DNA of 64,000 nucleotides from Parabacteroides sp. An277 (GTDB lineage Bacteria > Bacteroidota > Bacteroidia > Bacteroidales > Tannerellaceae). A program made the translations under genes and the position numbers. Location of the stretch: contig NZ_NFJB01000003.1 of NCBI RefSeq assembly GCF_002159645.1, positions 87,934 to 151,933 of the forward strand. The letters are read 5' to 3'. Position 1 is the first letter of the stretch; each line of letters opens with the position of its first letter. Positions 1-9,311 of the stretch are shown piece by piece. The notes beneath the pieces are model-generated. The model made no database searches. It saw only the letters and a program-made list of their open reading frames with translations, and was not told the origin of the DNA.

Positions 1-45
1 TCTTTTTGTGTGTATGAACCCCTCAGTCTCAGCTGCCGCTTCGCC

Positions 46-76
46 AGCTCCCCTATCAAAGCAGGGGAGCTTTTCT
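46..76 (+). terminator. Hairpin with T-tract near the left edge
   Basis: AGCTCCCCT at 46-54 pairs with AGGGGAGCT at 63-71 and is followed by TTTT, a rho-independent terminator on the plus strand. It would serve a plus-strand gene lying left of the window, which cannot be seen. The stem is symmetric, so a role on the minus strand is also possible. Confidence 0.5.
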
Positions 77-101
77 AATAGTTTTTTCGAAATGTCCTTC
101 C

Positions 102-362
102 TTCGACAGCGTCGAAAGTTCCAATTTCCCGCCGGAAGCGTTTTCGACGGCGTCGAAAGTTCTAATTTTTCTCCGGAAGCATTTTCGACGGCGTCGAAAG
201 TCTCGATTTTCTTCCGGAAGCATTTTCGACGGCGTCGAAAGTCTCGATTTTCTTCCGGAAGCATTTTCGACGGCGTCGAAAGTCTCGATTTTCTTCCGGA
301 AGCATTTTCGACGGTGTCGAAAGTTCCAATTTTCCGCCGGAAGCATTTTCGACGGCGTCGAA
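102..362. repeat. Tandem palindrome array 1 (41-bp period)
   Basis: The palindrome TTCGACGGCGTCGAA, with small variations in the central three bases, recurs at 102, 143, 184, 225, 266, 307 and 348, an exact 41-bp period. Between copies lies a second palindrome, CTTCCGGAAG in the central units and degenerate in the outer ones. The whole unit is repeated and there are no unique spacers. Read on the minus strand the unit starts GACTTTCG and resembles the units of the arrays at 29.3 and 35.3 kb, but its orientation relative to neighbouring minus-strand genes is opposite to theirs. No partner gene is visible. The open frames running through it are by-products of the repetition. Confidence 0.95.
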
Positions 363-425
363 ATGGAATTTCGTCCGACAAAAGGTTTCCAGTGGCATTG
401 GAGGGTCAATTGTCGTCCGAAAATC

Positions 426-447
426 CATTTCCCACGCTTGGGGAATG
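426..447 (-). terminator. Possible terminator of the twelve-gene operon
   Basis: On the minus strand CATTCCCC and GTGGGAAATG form an imperfect stem six bases after the stop codon of the last operon gene (453-455), followed by GATTTTCGG. The T-tract is short, so termination efficiency is uncertain. Confidence 0.4.
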
Positions 448-452
448 TGGCA

Positions 453-2909
453 TTATTCTTCCGCCGGACGGTTTACATCCAATTGGATGCGTGCGCGTTC
501 CAAGCCGTCAGATTCTGCTACCAGTTCGATAGGCTTTCCGGAGCCATCGCTGGAAACAATAACCTGCGCATAACCGTTGAAAGCGTGGCGATAGACTGGT
601 TCGCCTGTCGGGAATACGTCCGGTTCTTGGCTGGAAGGGTGTCCATTCCCTACGCCCAGGATGCGGCCATGGCGAATGGAGAAATTCACGCGGTTATGAG
701 CCGTGGGGACTACGCGCCCCTTTTTGTCCAGCACCTTTACCGTAATGACAGATACGTCGTTACCATCTCCACAGAGCGCAGGACCTGTCTCGCTGACCAA
801 TGCTAACGAGGTCGGTTCGCCGGTAGTTTCAACGCGGACTTTGTAATGCTTTCCTGCTTTCCAGCCACGCGCTTCGACCTTTCCGGGTACGTACTTCACG
901 CGCCAGGCAGGGATGTCGTATTTACCCACCGTTTTTTTACCCAAGCTGCGGCCGTTTACCAACAGCTCTACTTCGTCCATATTGGTATACAGATGGACAT
1001 CGACGGAATCCGTACCGATACCGTTCCAATGAGGAAGCACATGAAGTACAGGCTCATTCGTCCACCAGGCCTTATAATACCAATATGCATCTTTGGGGAA
1101 GCCGCAATAGTCGTAGATACCGAAATTGGAGACCGTGCCCGGCCAGAAGTTCAGGAGCGCTTCGCCTCCGTAATCGAAGCCAGTCCAGACAAAAGCGCCG
1201 GCGATATAGGGACGCGCGTCTACGTAGCGCATCCATCGTTGAGCCGTGGAACCCCAACCCGGATGGTCGCGGTCGTAGGCTTGATGGAAATCTTTTTCCG
1301 GAATAGTTTGATAAATGCCGCGTGTTGTGACGGTGCTCGCCTCTTCCGTTAGCAGGCAAGGCAGTTTCGGAAAATGTTGGTGTACTTCGTCCAGGTTCCC
1401 AATCGAGAAATAATTGGAACCTTGCACATCAACCGCTTTGGTAAAACCTTCACCCCAGCTTCCGTTCATGGCAGCGGTGCAGAGGCGGTCAGGGTCGTAT
1501 TGACGCAATACTTGCTTCATGCGTTCCACAATCATGCGACCTCTCTCAGTTCCTTGCAACGCCGGCTCTTCGTTTCCGAGACACCAAAGAATTACGGAAG
1601 GATGGTTGCGGTCACGGCGGACGATAGTCTTCAGCTGGGCAAGCCCTTCGTCACTGGAACTGAGGACACGAAGTTCGTCTAATACCAACATGCCCAAGGT
1701 ATCGCACGCATTCAGCACGGATTCCGTCGGCGGATTGTGAGAAGCGCGATAAGCATTTGCCCCGAATTCCTTCAGCTTAGCTACGCGCCAAGCGTTCAAG
1801 CGGTCTGGAACCGCGATGCCTACACCCGCATGGTCTTGATGACAACAAACACCTTGGATTTGGACATGCTCTCCGTTTAAGAAGAAACCTTTGTCGGGGT
1901 CGAAATGAATGGTACGGATACCGAAGTCTGTGCTATACGTATCCACGAGCTTACCATCAACCAGCAAATCGGTTTGCATCTTGTACATGTGTGGATGCGA
2001 TAAAGACCAAAGGCGCGGTTGCTTGATTTGCATCTGTGTGATGGACTCTTCTGTTTGCAAAGCATCTACATGCAGGGTTGTTTCCGACGAAGCGACCTCC
2101 TTTTGGGTCGGGTCCAGGATACGGTTTCGGACCACTATTTCTTTCAAGGCATTGTGTTCGTTGGTTACTTCGACAGATGCGTTGATAGATGCTGTTTGAA
2201 AATCTTGGCTTACCTCAGTAGTGATGCATGTACCCCATTGGGTTACATGTACCGGGTCAGTCTGTATGAACCAGACATTTCGATAAATACCTGCACCTTC
2301 GTAAGACCAAAGTTCGGAATGCGTGGCATCTACGCGGACAGAAATCACGTTATCAGCTCCGGGTTCGTAGTTTAAGCATTCTGTCACGTCGAATACCAAC
2401 GGGACGTATCCGCTTTCACCTTTTCCTAAATAAATGCCGTTCATCCAGACTTGTGCGTCACGGAAAATACCTTCGAATTCTAATGTATAACGGCATCCTT
2501 TCTTCAGTTCCGGATAGAAAGTTTTCCGATACCAGCCGACGCTATTTTCTGGAGAACGCCCTCCCAGTTTGCGATAGCCCTTTATTTTAAATTGTGCGGG
2601 GTCGTAACCCAGCGCCATTCCCCAATCGTGCGGCAAGGATATAGAATCCCATGCGCTATCATCAAACTTTTGCGTATGTGGAATCTGTATATCGGATTCT
2701 TGATCGGCTTCCAACATGGTAGATTCTTGCAAGAACGCAATTTTAGAGAAAGACAAAGCTCTCCCGTAATTAAAATCTTTCGCAGGGTCAGCAGCATGCC
2801 CTTTTGCAAACCGCCAATCCTGGTTCAGTCTTATTTTCTCGCGGAGCGATTGTGCCGTAAGGAATCCTGACGACACCAACGCTAATAACATACAAATAAT
2901 AAATCTCAT
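453..2909 (-). CDS. GH2 family glycoside hydrolase, probable beta-galactosidase
   Basis: An 818-residue secreted enzyme with a type I signal peptide ending near residue 20 (SSGFLTAQ). Domain order is the GH2 one: sugar-binding jelly roll (about 25-215), Ig-like domain (220-335), TIM barrel (340-620), then C-terminal beta domains resembling DUF4982 and an invasin-like module. The acid/base is expected at E447 in WCLGNEEP and the nucleophile at E522 in CLLTEEAS. It probably removes beta-linked galactose from oligosaccharides in the periplasm, though GH2 also holds beta-glucuronidases and other activities. It is the last gene of the tightly spaced minus-strand run starting at 27751, with 31 bp to the gene before it. 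Family is secure; substrate is inferred. Confidence 0.88.
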   Translation of the reverse strand: MRFIICMLLALVSSGFLTAQSLREKIRLNQDWRFAKGHAADPAKDFNYGRALSFSKIAFLQESTMLEADQESDIQIPHTQKFDDSAWDSISLPHDWGMALGYDPAQFKIKGYRKLGGRSPENSVGWYRKTFYPELKKGCRYTLEFEGIFRDAQVWMNGIYLGKGESGYVPLVFDVTECLNYEPGADNVISVRVDATHSELWSYEGAGIYRNVWFIQTDPVHVTQWGTCITTEVSQDFQTASINASVEVTNEHNALKEIVVRNRILDPTQKEVASSETTLHVDALQTEESITQMQIKQPRLWSLSHPHMYKMQTDLLVDGKLVDTYSTDFGIRTIHFDPDKGFFLNGEHVQIQGVCCHQDHAGVGIAVPDRLNAWRVAKLKEFGANAYRASHNPPTESVLNACDTLGMLVLDELRVLSSSDEGLAQLKTIVRRDRNHPSVILWCLGNEEPALQGTERGRMIVERMKQVLRQYDPDRLCTAAMNGSWGEGFTKAVDVQGSNYFSIGNLDEVHQHFPKLPCLLTEEASTVTTRGIYQTIPEKDFHQAYDRDHPGWGSTAQRWMRYVDARPYIAGAFVWTGFDYGGEALLNFWPGTVSNFGIYDYCGFPKDAYWYYKAWWTNEPVLHVLPHWNGIGTDSVDVHLYTNMDEVELLVNGRSLGKKTVGKYDIPAWRVKYVPGKVEARGWKAGKHYKVRVETTGEPTSLALVSETGPALCGDGNDVSVITVKVLDKKGRVVPTAHNRVNFSIRHGRILGVGNGHPSSQEPDVFPTGEPVYRHAFNGYAQVIVSSDGSGKPIELVAESDGLERARIQLDVNRPAEE

Positions 2910-2940
2910 CTTTTCGTTTTTTATAGGTTATACTTTATTT

Positions 2941-4692
2941 CTATTCCCGTTTTAATTTGTGGATTACATTTCCTTTTGTTACGCCTTGTTCGTTGTACGT
3001 ATCTATCGAGAAATAGTAGGAGACATCGGCATTCAATCCGGTAAGTTCTATTTGTGTACTATCTGTTATCTGGTAGGTATGGTACAACTTATCAGGGGCT
3101 ATACCCGCATGGACGACATAACCTTTGGCTCCTTCGACGGGTTGCCAACTCAAGGTAGCCCGACAGGCATCTTTGGCATTTGGTTCCACGTTGAACTCTG
3201 TAAGTGATGCTGGTTTTTTGCCGGAACCTAAACCGAAAACACGTAATTCGCGTAAAGATACATTCCCCGATATGGTATAAGCTTTGTTTTCCCATTTAAT
3301 ATAACGGGCTTTAAAGGGTGATTCAAACTCAATATAATCGTGTGGCGTATCAGTGCGCTTTTGGCTTTTGTCTGCAATGACATACCATTTTTCCCCGTCG
3401 TGTGAGGCGTACAAGCAATAACTTTGATATAATCCAGACTGACGGCCTAGCCACGTAGCTCCGTATTCGTCGTAGTTCACTTGTATAGCAGCGATATTGG
3501 CTTCGTTTTCTAAGTCTATGACGACCCATTCTTCTTTGTTGCTATCAGCAACCCATGCCGTGCGCATATTTTCGTCGACTAATTGGGTTGCTGGATAATC
3601 AGCGAGCGATGAAGAAGTACTGACAGGTTTGTCTTCTGACAAAAGCATCCACTTGGGACGTTTCCTGCTCCCTTTTCCAGGAAGGAACAATGGATAATCG
3701 CCCCATTCGGTGTCAGTATGTAGATAACCGTCTGTGTCAAATCCTGCAGGATAGAGTGATACGCGCCGTTCGAACATATGTCGAACTGAAATGGAGTTGG
3801 TTGCGGCTTTCCAATAAGTGTCTCCTACAAGGAAAAGGCAACCATGTCCAGCTCCTCCTAAGAAACCAGTTGGCTTGTAGGATACGGGACTATTCGGTAG
3901 ATATTTAAAAGGACCTAACGGATTATCTGATACGTAGGCTCCGTCGGCATACGTGTCCCATTCTGTTCCGGGTGCCGCATATTCCAGATAATATTTTCCG
4001 TCATGTGCAGTTAGCCAAGCGCCTTCCAAATAAGGACGGCGTGGAAGTTCGTTTCGAGCTCCAGGACGTTCCCAACCGTGAGTTTCTGTATATGTGTTAA
4101 TACATGCTACTGTTTTGCCTTCAGCCTCTAATGTCTTCAAATTAAAACGTTGTCCGTAGATTGGATCGGTGGGCGAACTACCATAATACAGATAGAGTGA
4201 ATCGCCTTCTACATAAAAGGCAGGATCCCAATTCGCACTTATACTCTTTACGGCTTCCCATTGCCCCGTTTCGGGATGCGCAGAACGATAGAGCATCGCT
4301 TTACCTCGGGTGGAACCAATATAATAGATATAATCATCGTGAACAAAAAGTCCCGGCGCATAGTCCTCGATTGGGAGAACAGAATCTGGAATGAATACAT
4401 ATTCCCATGTGTTGAAATCATCTGTATGCCAATAACCGGACGACTTGGATGCAAAGAGCCAATAATGTCCTTTGAAAGGAATCACTACAGGATCGGCTGC
4501 TTCGCGTATACCCGCTCCTTCCGCTATTTTCATAAAACGGTAATCCAAATTCAATGGGTTGCAGAAGGTCTGTGGTTCCGAGGCTACGCGTGCCTCGATT
4601 GGTCCGGTTTGCCGACAAGACGTTATGCCCAAAAGGAATGCAATCCCAACTCCGTATATATTTGTTCTCCTGTTTTTCTCTTTAATCTTCAT
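2941..4692 (-). CDS. GH43-like lipoprotein with discoidin and Fn3 domains
   Basis: A 583-residue putative lipoprotein (lipobox GITSC near residue 26). The N-terminal half is a five-bladed propeller of GH43 type, with the expected acidic residues D67 (AADPVV), D156 (NWDPAFY) and E223 (LEGAW). It is followed by an F5/8-type C (discoidin, CBM32-like) domain at about 350-480 and a fibronectin type III domain at about 490-583. GH43 enzymes usually cleave alpha-L-arabinofuranosyl or beta-xylosyl linkages, and some act on galactans; the propeller is divergent enough that a relative of GH43 is possible. The discoidin domain suggests carbohydrate binding, probably at the cell surface. It lies between GH3 and GH2 genes in the operon. 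Confidence 0.78.
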   Translation of the reverse strand: MKIKEKNRRTNIYGVGIAFLLGITSCRQTGPIEARVASEPQTFCNPLNLDYRFMKIAEGAGIREAADPVVIPFKGHYWLFASKSSGYWHTDDFNTWEYVFIPDSVLPIEDYAPGLFVHDDYIYYIGSTRGKAMLYRSAHPETGQWEAVKSISANWDPAFYVEGDSLYLYYGSSPTDPIYGQRFNLKTLEAEGKTVACINTYTETHGWERPGARNELPRRPYLEGAWLTAHDGKYYLEYAAPGTEWDTYADGAYVSDNPLGPFKYLPNSPVSYKPTGFLGGAGHGCLFLVGDTYWKAATNSISVRHMFERRVSLYPAGFDTDGYLHTDTEWGDYPLFLPGKGSRKRPKWMLLSEDKPVSTSSSLADYPATQLVDENMRTAWVADSNKEEWVVIDLENEANIAAIQVNYDEYGATWLGRQSGLYQSYCLYASHDGEKWYVIADKSQKRTDTPHDYIEFESPFKARYIKWENKAYTISGNVSLRELRVFGLGSGKKPASLTEFNVEPNAKDACRATLSWQPVEGAKGYVVHAGIAPDKLYHTYQITDSTQIELTGLNADVSYYFSIDTYNEQGVTKGNVIHKLKRE

Positions 4693-4739
4693 CTTGCATC
4701 ATGTTTAATTCATGCTATTTGAAGTATGGTTTTCTTAGC

Positions 4740-6953
4740 TTAATAAGAGATGCGATAATCATCACCCGAAATCGTGAGCGGATAGAAAACACCCTCCGCT
4801 TGATAGGGTTGGCCGCCTCCTATGAAAACATCCGCTTTACCGGCACGTTCGACTAAATTCCCGTCGGTGTCGACTAATGCCAATTCTTCCGGTGAGAGGG
4901 TGAAAGTGACTTCACGACTTTCTCCCTTCTTTAATGATATGCGACGGAATCCCTTCAAAGCTCGAAGCGGGCGAGGGGAAGCGGAGTCTCCCGTATGTGA
5001 GATATACAATTGCACAACCTCTTCTCCATCTCGTTCACCTGTATTCGTAACACGTGTGGTAAATTGGATGGAATGACTTGTTTGTACGATAGAGTCTGTT
5101 GTAACGGGTGTGTATTGGAATGTGGTATAACTCAATCCATAGCCAAAAGGATAACGCACTTGCCCACGGAAATAGCGATAGGTGCGGTTCTGCATGGCGT
5201 AATCTTCGAATGGAGGCAAGTCTGCATCATTCATGTAGGTTGTCAAAGGCATACGTCCTGCAGGATTGTAATCGCCGAAAAGGATATCTGTGATAGCATC
5301 ACCTGCAGCTTGTCCGCCATACCAAGCTTGGAGAATTGCGTCGACATGCTGGCTTTCCCATTCAAAATTCATAACCGAACCAGACATGTTCACAAGAATG
5401 AGTGGACGACCTGTCTTTTCCAATTCTTTCAACAAATCCAGTTGAACGGCCGGAAGTTGCATGGAAGAACGGTCTCCACTGGCAAAACCTGCATATCCAT
5501 CAGCTCCAGCGTCTCCTGCTTCACCTTCATAGTTGGCATTAATACCGGAAACAAAGATAATCACATCAGCTTTTTTTGCCTGTTTGGCCACTTCTCGGAG
5601 CGAAGGGGCATCAGGTAGAAGGCGCAAATAATCTACTCCCTTCATGTAGTCGATTTCTATGTCATTACCCAAACGTTTCTGTAAACTTTCTAGCGGAGTA
5701 ATGATTTCACTTGGGGTTCCGAAATAGTTGGCGAGAAGTGTTTGCTCATCATTCGCGTTCGGACCAATGACTGCAATCCGCTTTAGTTTTTCCTTCTTTA
5801 GAGGGAGAATTTTCCGTTCGTTCTTCAGGAGTACCATCGATTTACGCGCCATCTCGTATGCTTGCTGTTTGTGAGCATCGCACTCAATGACTTCCTGTCC
5901 GATTTGTCCGTATGGATTTGCCTCAACAGGGTCGAAGAGCCCAATTTTAAATAAGATAGTAAGTAAACGCTTCAAGGAGACATCTATGTCACGTTCTGAG
6001 ATAAGTCCTTGTTGCACGCCTTGCTCCAATAGTTGGTAAAGGTTTCCGCACTCCAAATCTGTACCTTTCAAGACAGCGTCACTTACAGCTTCTATGTCAT
6101 TGGCATGTGTTTTATGGTTGTGAGCAAAATCGTTGATTGCCCAGCAATCCGACGTTACATATCCATCGAACTTCCATTGATTGCGGAGAATATCATGCAG
6201 CAGTTCATTGTTCCCACAGCAAGGTTGGTTCTCGAATCGGTTATAGGCGCACATCACGCCATGTACCTTGGCTTTCACTACCAATTCGCGAAAGGCAGGT
6301 AAATAGGTATCCCATAAATCATATGCACTGACCGATACATTGAAAGAGTGGCGACTTCCCTCCGGTCCACTATGTACTGCATAATGTTTGGCGCAAGCAA
6401 CAGCCTTCAGGTGATTAGGATCTGTACCTTCTAGACCTCGTACCATGGCTGCCCCCATTTTAGCCGTAAGATAGGGATCTTCACCATAGGTTTCCTGTCC
6501 ACGTCCCCAGCGCGGGTCACGAAAGATATTCACATTGGGTGTCCAATAGGTTAATCCTCGATAGGGACCACCGGTTTTGCCAGCGCGCAAATCTTCGTTG
6601 AACAATGCGCGTCCTTCCGATGATATCATCTCGGCTGATTGGGCTAAAGCATCGGCATCGAACGTGGCCGCTAATGCAATCGCTTGTGGAAAAACCGTTA
6701 CCTTTTCTTTCGTGCGAGCGACGCCGTGAAGTGCTTCGTTCCACCAGTTGTAAGCTGGTACACCCAGACGTTCAATAGCCGGAGACTGATGTTTCATCAT
6801 TTGTACTTTTTCGGATAATGTAAGCCGAGAGACCAGGTCTTCTACTCGTTCCTCTATAGGAAGGTTTATATCACGAAATGGATACGTTTCCTGTGCAGGT
6901 GCATTTTGCCATGAAACCCATAACGAGAGGGCTAAAAAGATGTATTTATTCAT
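4740..6953 (-). CDS. GH3 beta-glycosidase, beta-xylosidase-like
   Basis: A 737-residue secreted enzyme with a signal peptide ending near residue 21 (NAPAQ). It has the GH3 N-terminal barrel, including FRDPRWGRGQETYGEDP at about 144-160 and KHYAVHSGPE, a nucleophile at D269 in VTSDCWAIND, the C-terminal alpha/beta sandwich, and a fibronectin-like GH3 C-domain. The NWWNEALHG and RDPRWGR motifs are typical of the beta-xylosidase branch, so terminal beta-xylose or possibly beta-glucose is the likely target. It is 18 bp from the upstream gene, consistent with co-transcription. Confidence 0.9.
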   Translation of the reverse strand: MNKYIFLALSLWVSWQNAPAQETYPFRDINLPIEERVEDLVSRLTLSEKVQMMKHQSPAIERLGVPAYNWWNEALHGVARTKEKVTVFPQAIALAATFDADALAQSAEMISSEGRALFNEDLRAGKTGGPYRGLTYWTPNVNIFRDPRWGRGQETYGEDPYLTAKMGAAMVRGLEGTDPNHLKAVACAKHYAVHSGPEGSRHSFNVSVSAYDLWDTYLPAFRELVVKAKVHGVMCAYNRFENQPCCGNNELLHDILRNQWKFDGYVTSDCWAINDFAHNHKTHANDIEAVSDAVLKGTDLECGNLYQLLEQGVQQGLISERDIDVSLKRLLTILFKIGLFDPVEANPYGQIGQEVIECDAHKQQAYEMARKSMVLLKNERKILPLKKEKLKRIAVIGPNANDEQTLLANYFGTPSEIITPLESLQKRLGNDIEIDYMKGVDYLRLLPDAPSLREVAKQAKKADVIIFVSGINANYEGEAGDAGADGYAGFASGDRSSMQLPAVQLDLLKELEKTGRPLILVNMSGSVMNFEWESQHVDAILQAWYGGQAAGDAITDILFGDYNPAGRMPLTTYMNDADLPPFEDYAMQNRTYRYFRGQVRYPFGYGLSYTTFQYTPVTTDSIVQTSHSIQFTTRVTNTGERDGEEVVQLYISHTGDSASPRPLRALKGFRRISLKKGESREVTFTLSPEELALVDTDGNLVERAGKADVFIGGGQPYQAEGVFYPLTISGDDYRISY

Positions 6954-6971
6954 GCTTTCTAATTTTATTGG

Positions 6972-9209
6972 TTATTCTTTTTCTTTGTTTACTTTATACT
7001 GGATACGCTTGCCAGCTTTGATGGATACTTTTTGATGCCACGTAAGGAAGGCATTATCGCCTAATGGTTTTACTGATTCCGCCTGATTCTCGCTTAAGAT
7101 TGTCACTTGTGCATCGTAGCGCGTCGGATTGGTAATTTCCAGCCAGATAGCCTTGTCAGTTTCCCGGATGATGTGGGCCTTTACATGGTCGAATACATAT
7201 AATCGGGAGGAATCGGTGCGGAGGTAAATCCCCGGAATCTCCAGTGCCATCAAAGCACCGTTTGTTTCATTCCAGCCGGTTTTTCCCCCATCGCCGCGAG
7301 AACCCCGACTATCGGCATCGCAATAGGTTAACCGTTCCGTTATCTTTCCATTGGGTTGTACACCTTCCGCATGAGCATGAATCACATCCCGCAGCAACTC
7401 AGCATAAAGCGTGTCACCCGTCGCCCGGTAAAGTTTGAACAAAGCATCGCCAGACTGTGTGCAGAATCCCGGTGCCCCATGCTTGTTTTGCGTACTTGCC
7501 CAAACAGCTCCCGTCAAGTTAGCACCTAACTTGGCTAACGGCGTCTCCTCAGGCAAACGATAGAAAAAGGAGACCGTCCATGTCGCACACAAATTTGCCA
7601 AATCTTGCGCCTGCTCCAGATAGGGTTGTTCGCCCGTCACCTCATACAACGTCATCAACGAAGTGGTCAACGCAATCGCCGTTTCCGAATCCGAATTCTG
7701 CAAAATATCGCCGCAAGCACCGGATGTAAAACCGACAAGAGCAAAATCCTTATAATAAAAATCCGCTGCTTCACGTGCTACCCGCAGATAGTCCGGTTGG
7801 TCGAAATAACGAGAAGCCAACGCCAACCCAGCGACAGCCATTGCCCCGCCGGTCGTATTGTAGGCGGCAATCTTTCCAGACTCAACATCGATGTAGTTGC
7901 CCCAAGTCCCGTTTTCCTGCCACGTCTTGACAAACGCATCGGCCAATCGCCGCACATCCGATACCCATTCGTCCCGAATTTGACCGCCATCGCCCATCGT
8001 TTCCATCAACATGAATTGCTTCACCATCCAATAGAGAATATCCGCATTCTTCCGGGTCAACCCAATGCCGTTGTAAAGGGCTGCCGCATCCCGCAAACGT
8101 ACTTGTCCATCCGCCCCCAAGACATCATAATAATAACCGCTTTTCCCTTTCGCACGCGGCAGCGAAAAATCGAACGTGTTATACACCCTCCGGGCATGTT
8201 CCTCGTCGCCCAAAGTCAGCATCGGATAGGTATTGATCAATCCACCGATCCAGCCATACGACATCCAATCGGCATTCTCCGGGCAATAATACTCCCACTG
8301 CTTACCGACATAATAACGCTCGTCGATATTCCGAACCATACGATCGAACACCTCGCTCATCGGCATCAAGTTTCTGGGTTCAATCCGTTGCGTGTGCGAT
8401 TTACGTTCCTTCATAAAACGAGCCAATAGCTCCGGAACCTCCGCGCAAGGAAAAGCAATCGCCGTCACCCGAATCACAATCTGTTCGCCTTCCCGAACCG
8501 AAATTCCCCGGTCCGGACTCTTGCTGAAACCGATAAACTCCGGTTTCTTCTCTCTCACGCCAGGAGCACTAACAACCAACGAAGCGACACTTCGGTCAGG
8601 CGTCTCTTCCACAATCAAGGCATGATCCAATACCTGCCCATTCCGTTCAATGCCTTGATCAGTCAACAAAATCAACCCTTGCTTTCCGGCACGTTCCAAC
8701 ACGGTGATAGCAGGAGTGGCAGTATTATTCACCAACACCTCCAAACGGGACTGCGCACCGAACTCCGGCGAAAGCTGCGGAATCGGGTTCGATGTCAATG
8801 CCAAATCTTTCCGATAATAGTCCGTTTTGTCCAACCCGGTCGCATATTCACGGTTCACGATACGCTGACGGTTACCATTATAGACCGAAGCCGGAATCAT
8901 CACATAATTATCGCTTGTCCAGCCATACCGGTCGAACGCGACTGCCACACCGGCATTCTTCAGATCCCGGCGGGCCGTAAAGGTAAACGTATATGTCTTT
9001 CGTTCACCGCTTCCTTCCGTCCCTGTCGAGACAGTCCAGTCCGTATCGTCTCCCACTTCACGGCACTGTGCCAACCGCGCCTCCTCATACACACATTCCA
9101 ACAAGCGGAGCGGTTTATCCGCCTGCTTCGTTTCGGGCAACCAATTTTGGGCATTCAACCAATTCGACAACAAGGCTGCCCCACTTATCATTACATATTT
9201 AAACTTCAT
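6972..9209 (-). CDS. Secreted (alpha/alpha)-barrel protein, putative glycosidase of unassigned family
   Basis: A 745-residue protein with a signal peptide (cleavage after NAQ near residue 21). The N-terminal 270 residues are beta-rich. The rest is a series of helical hairpins with repeated aromatic and acidic motifs (WMSYGWIGG, GTWGNYID, GAPGFCTQSGDALF, TGWNETNGALM), the look of the six-hairpin glycosidase superfamily. I cannot assign a CAZy family; the cysteine motif of GH127 enzymes is absent. Its place between GH31 and GH3 genes suggests removal of a side-chain sugar. A purine-rich AAGGA stands just before the start codon and a promoter-like box lies further upstream. Confidence 0.65.
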   Translation of the reverse strand: MKFKYVMISGAALLSNWLNAQNWLPETKQADKPLRLLECVYEEARLAQCREVGDDTDWTVSTGTEGSGERKTYTFTFTARRDLKNAGVAVAFDRYGWTSDNYVMIPASVYNGNRQRIVNREYATGLDKTDYYRKDLALTSNPIPQLSPEFGAQSRLEVLVNNTATPAITVLERAGKQGLILLTDQGIERNGQVLDHALIVEETPDRSVASLVVSAPGVREKKPEFIGFSKSPDRGISVREGEQIVIRVTAIAFPCAEVPELLARFMKERKSHTQRIEPRNLMPMSEVFDRMVRNIDERYYVGKQWEYYCPENADWMSYGWIGGLINTYPMLTLGDEEHARRVYNTFDFSLPRAKGKSGYYYDVLGADGQVRLRDAAALYNGIGLTRKNADILYWMVKQFMLMETMGDGGQIRDEWVSDVRRLADAFVKTWQENGTWGNYIDVESGKIAAYNTTGGAMAVAGLALASRYFDQPDYLRVAREAADFYYKDFALVGFTSGACGDILQNSDSETAIALTTSLMTLYEVTGEQPYLEQAQDLANLCATWTVSFFYRLPEETPLAKLGANLTGAVWASTQNKHGAPGFCTQSGDALFKLYRATGDTLYAELLRDVIHAHAEGVQPNGKITERLTYCDADSRGSRGDGGKTGWNETNGALMALEIPGIYLRTDSSRLYVFDHVKAHIIRETDKAIWLEITNPTRYDAQVTILSENQAESVKPLGDNAFLTWHQKVSIKAGKRIQYKVNKEKE

Positions 9210-9245
9210 GTCCTTCTATATTTTGTTATTCTTAATTTATACATT

Positions 9246-9253
9246 CAAATCTA
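9246..9253 (-). promoter_or_regulatory. Possible internal promoter (TAGATTTG)
   Basis: On the minus strand TAGATTTG matches the Bacteroides -7 consensus TAnnTTTG in the 102-bp gap between the GH31 gene and the next gene. This gap is the longest inside the operon. No convincing -33 TTTG is present, so it may be a weak internal start or chance. Confidence 0.3.
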
Positions 9254-9311
9254 CTCCATTTTTCCAATAGAATCGTTGGTAAAGGTAAAATTGTTTTCAT
9301 TCCCCGTTCAA

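Noticed and set aside
102..362. CRISPR array
   Set aside because: The whole 41-bp unit is repeated, with no unique spacers and no cas genes. The same holds for the arrays at 29283, 35257 and 57977.
8..532. Open frames across array 1 as repeat proteins
   Set aside because: The frames exist on both strands because 41 bp shifts frame each unit without stops; there is no start signal and one overlaps the GH2 gene end.
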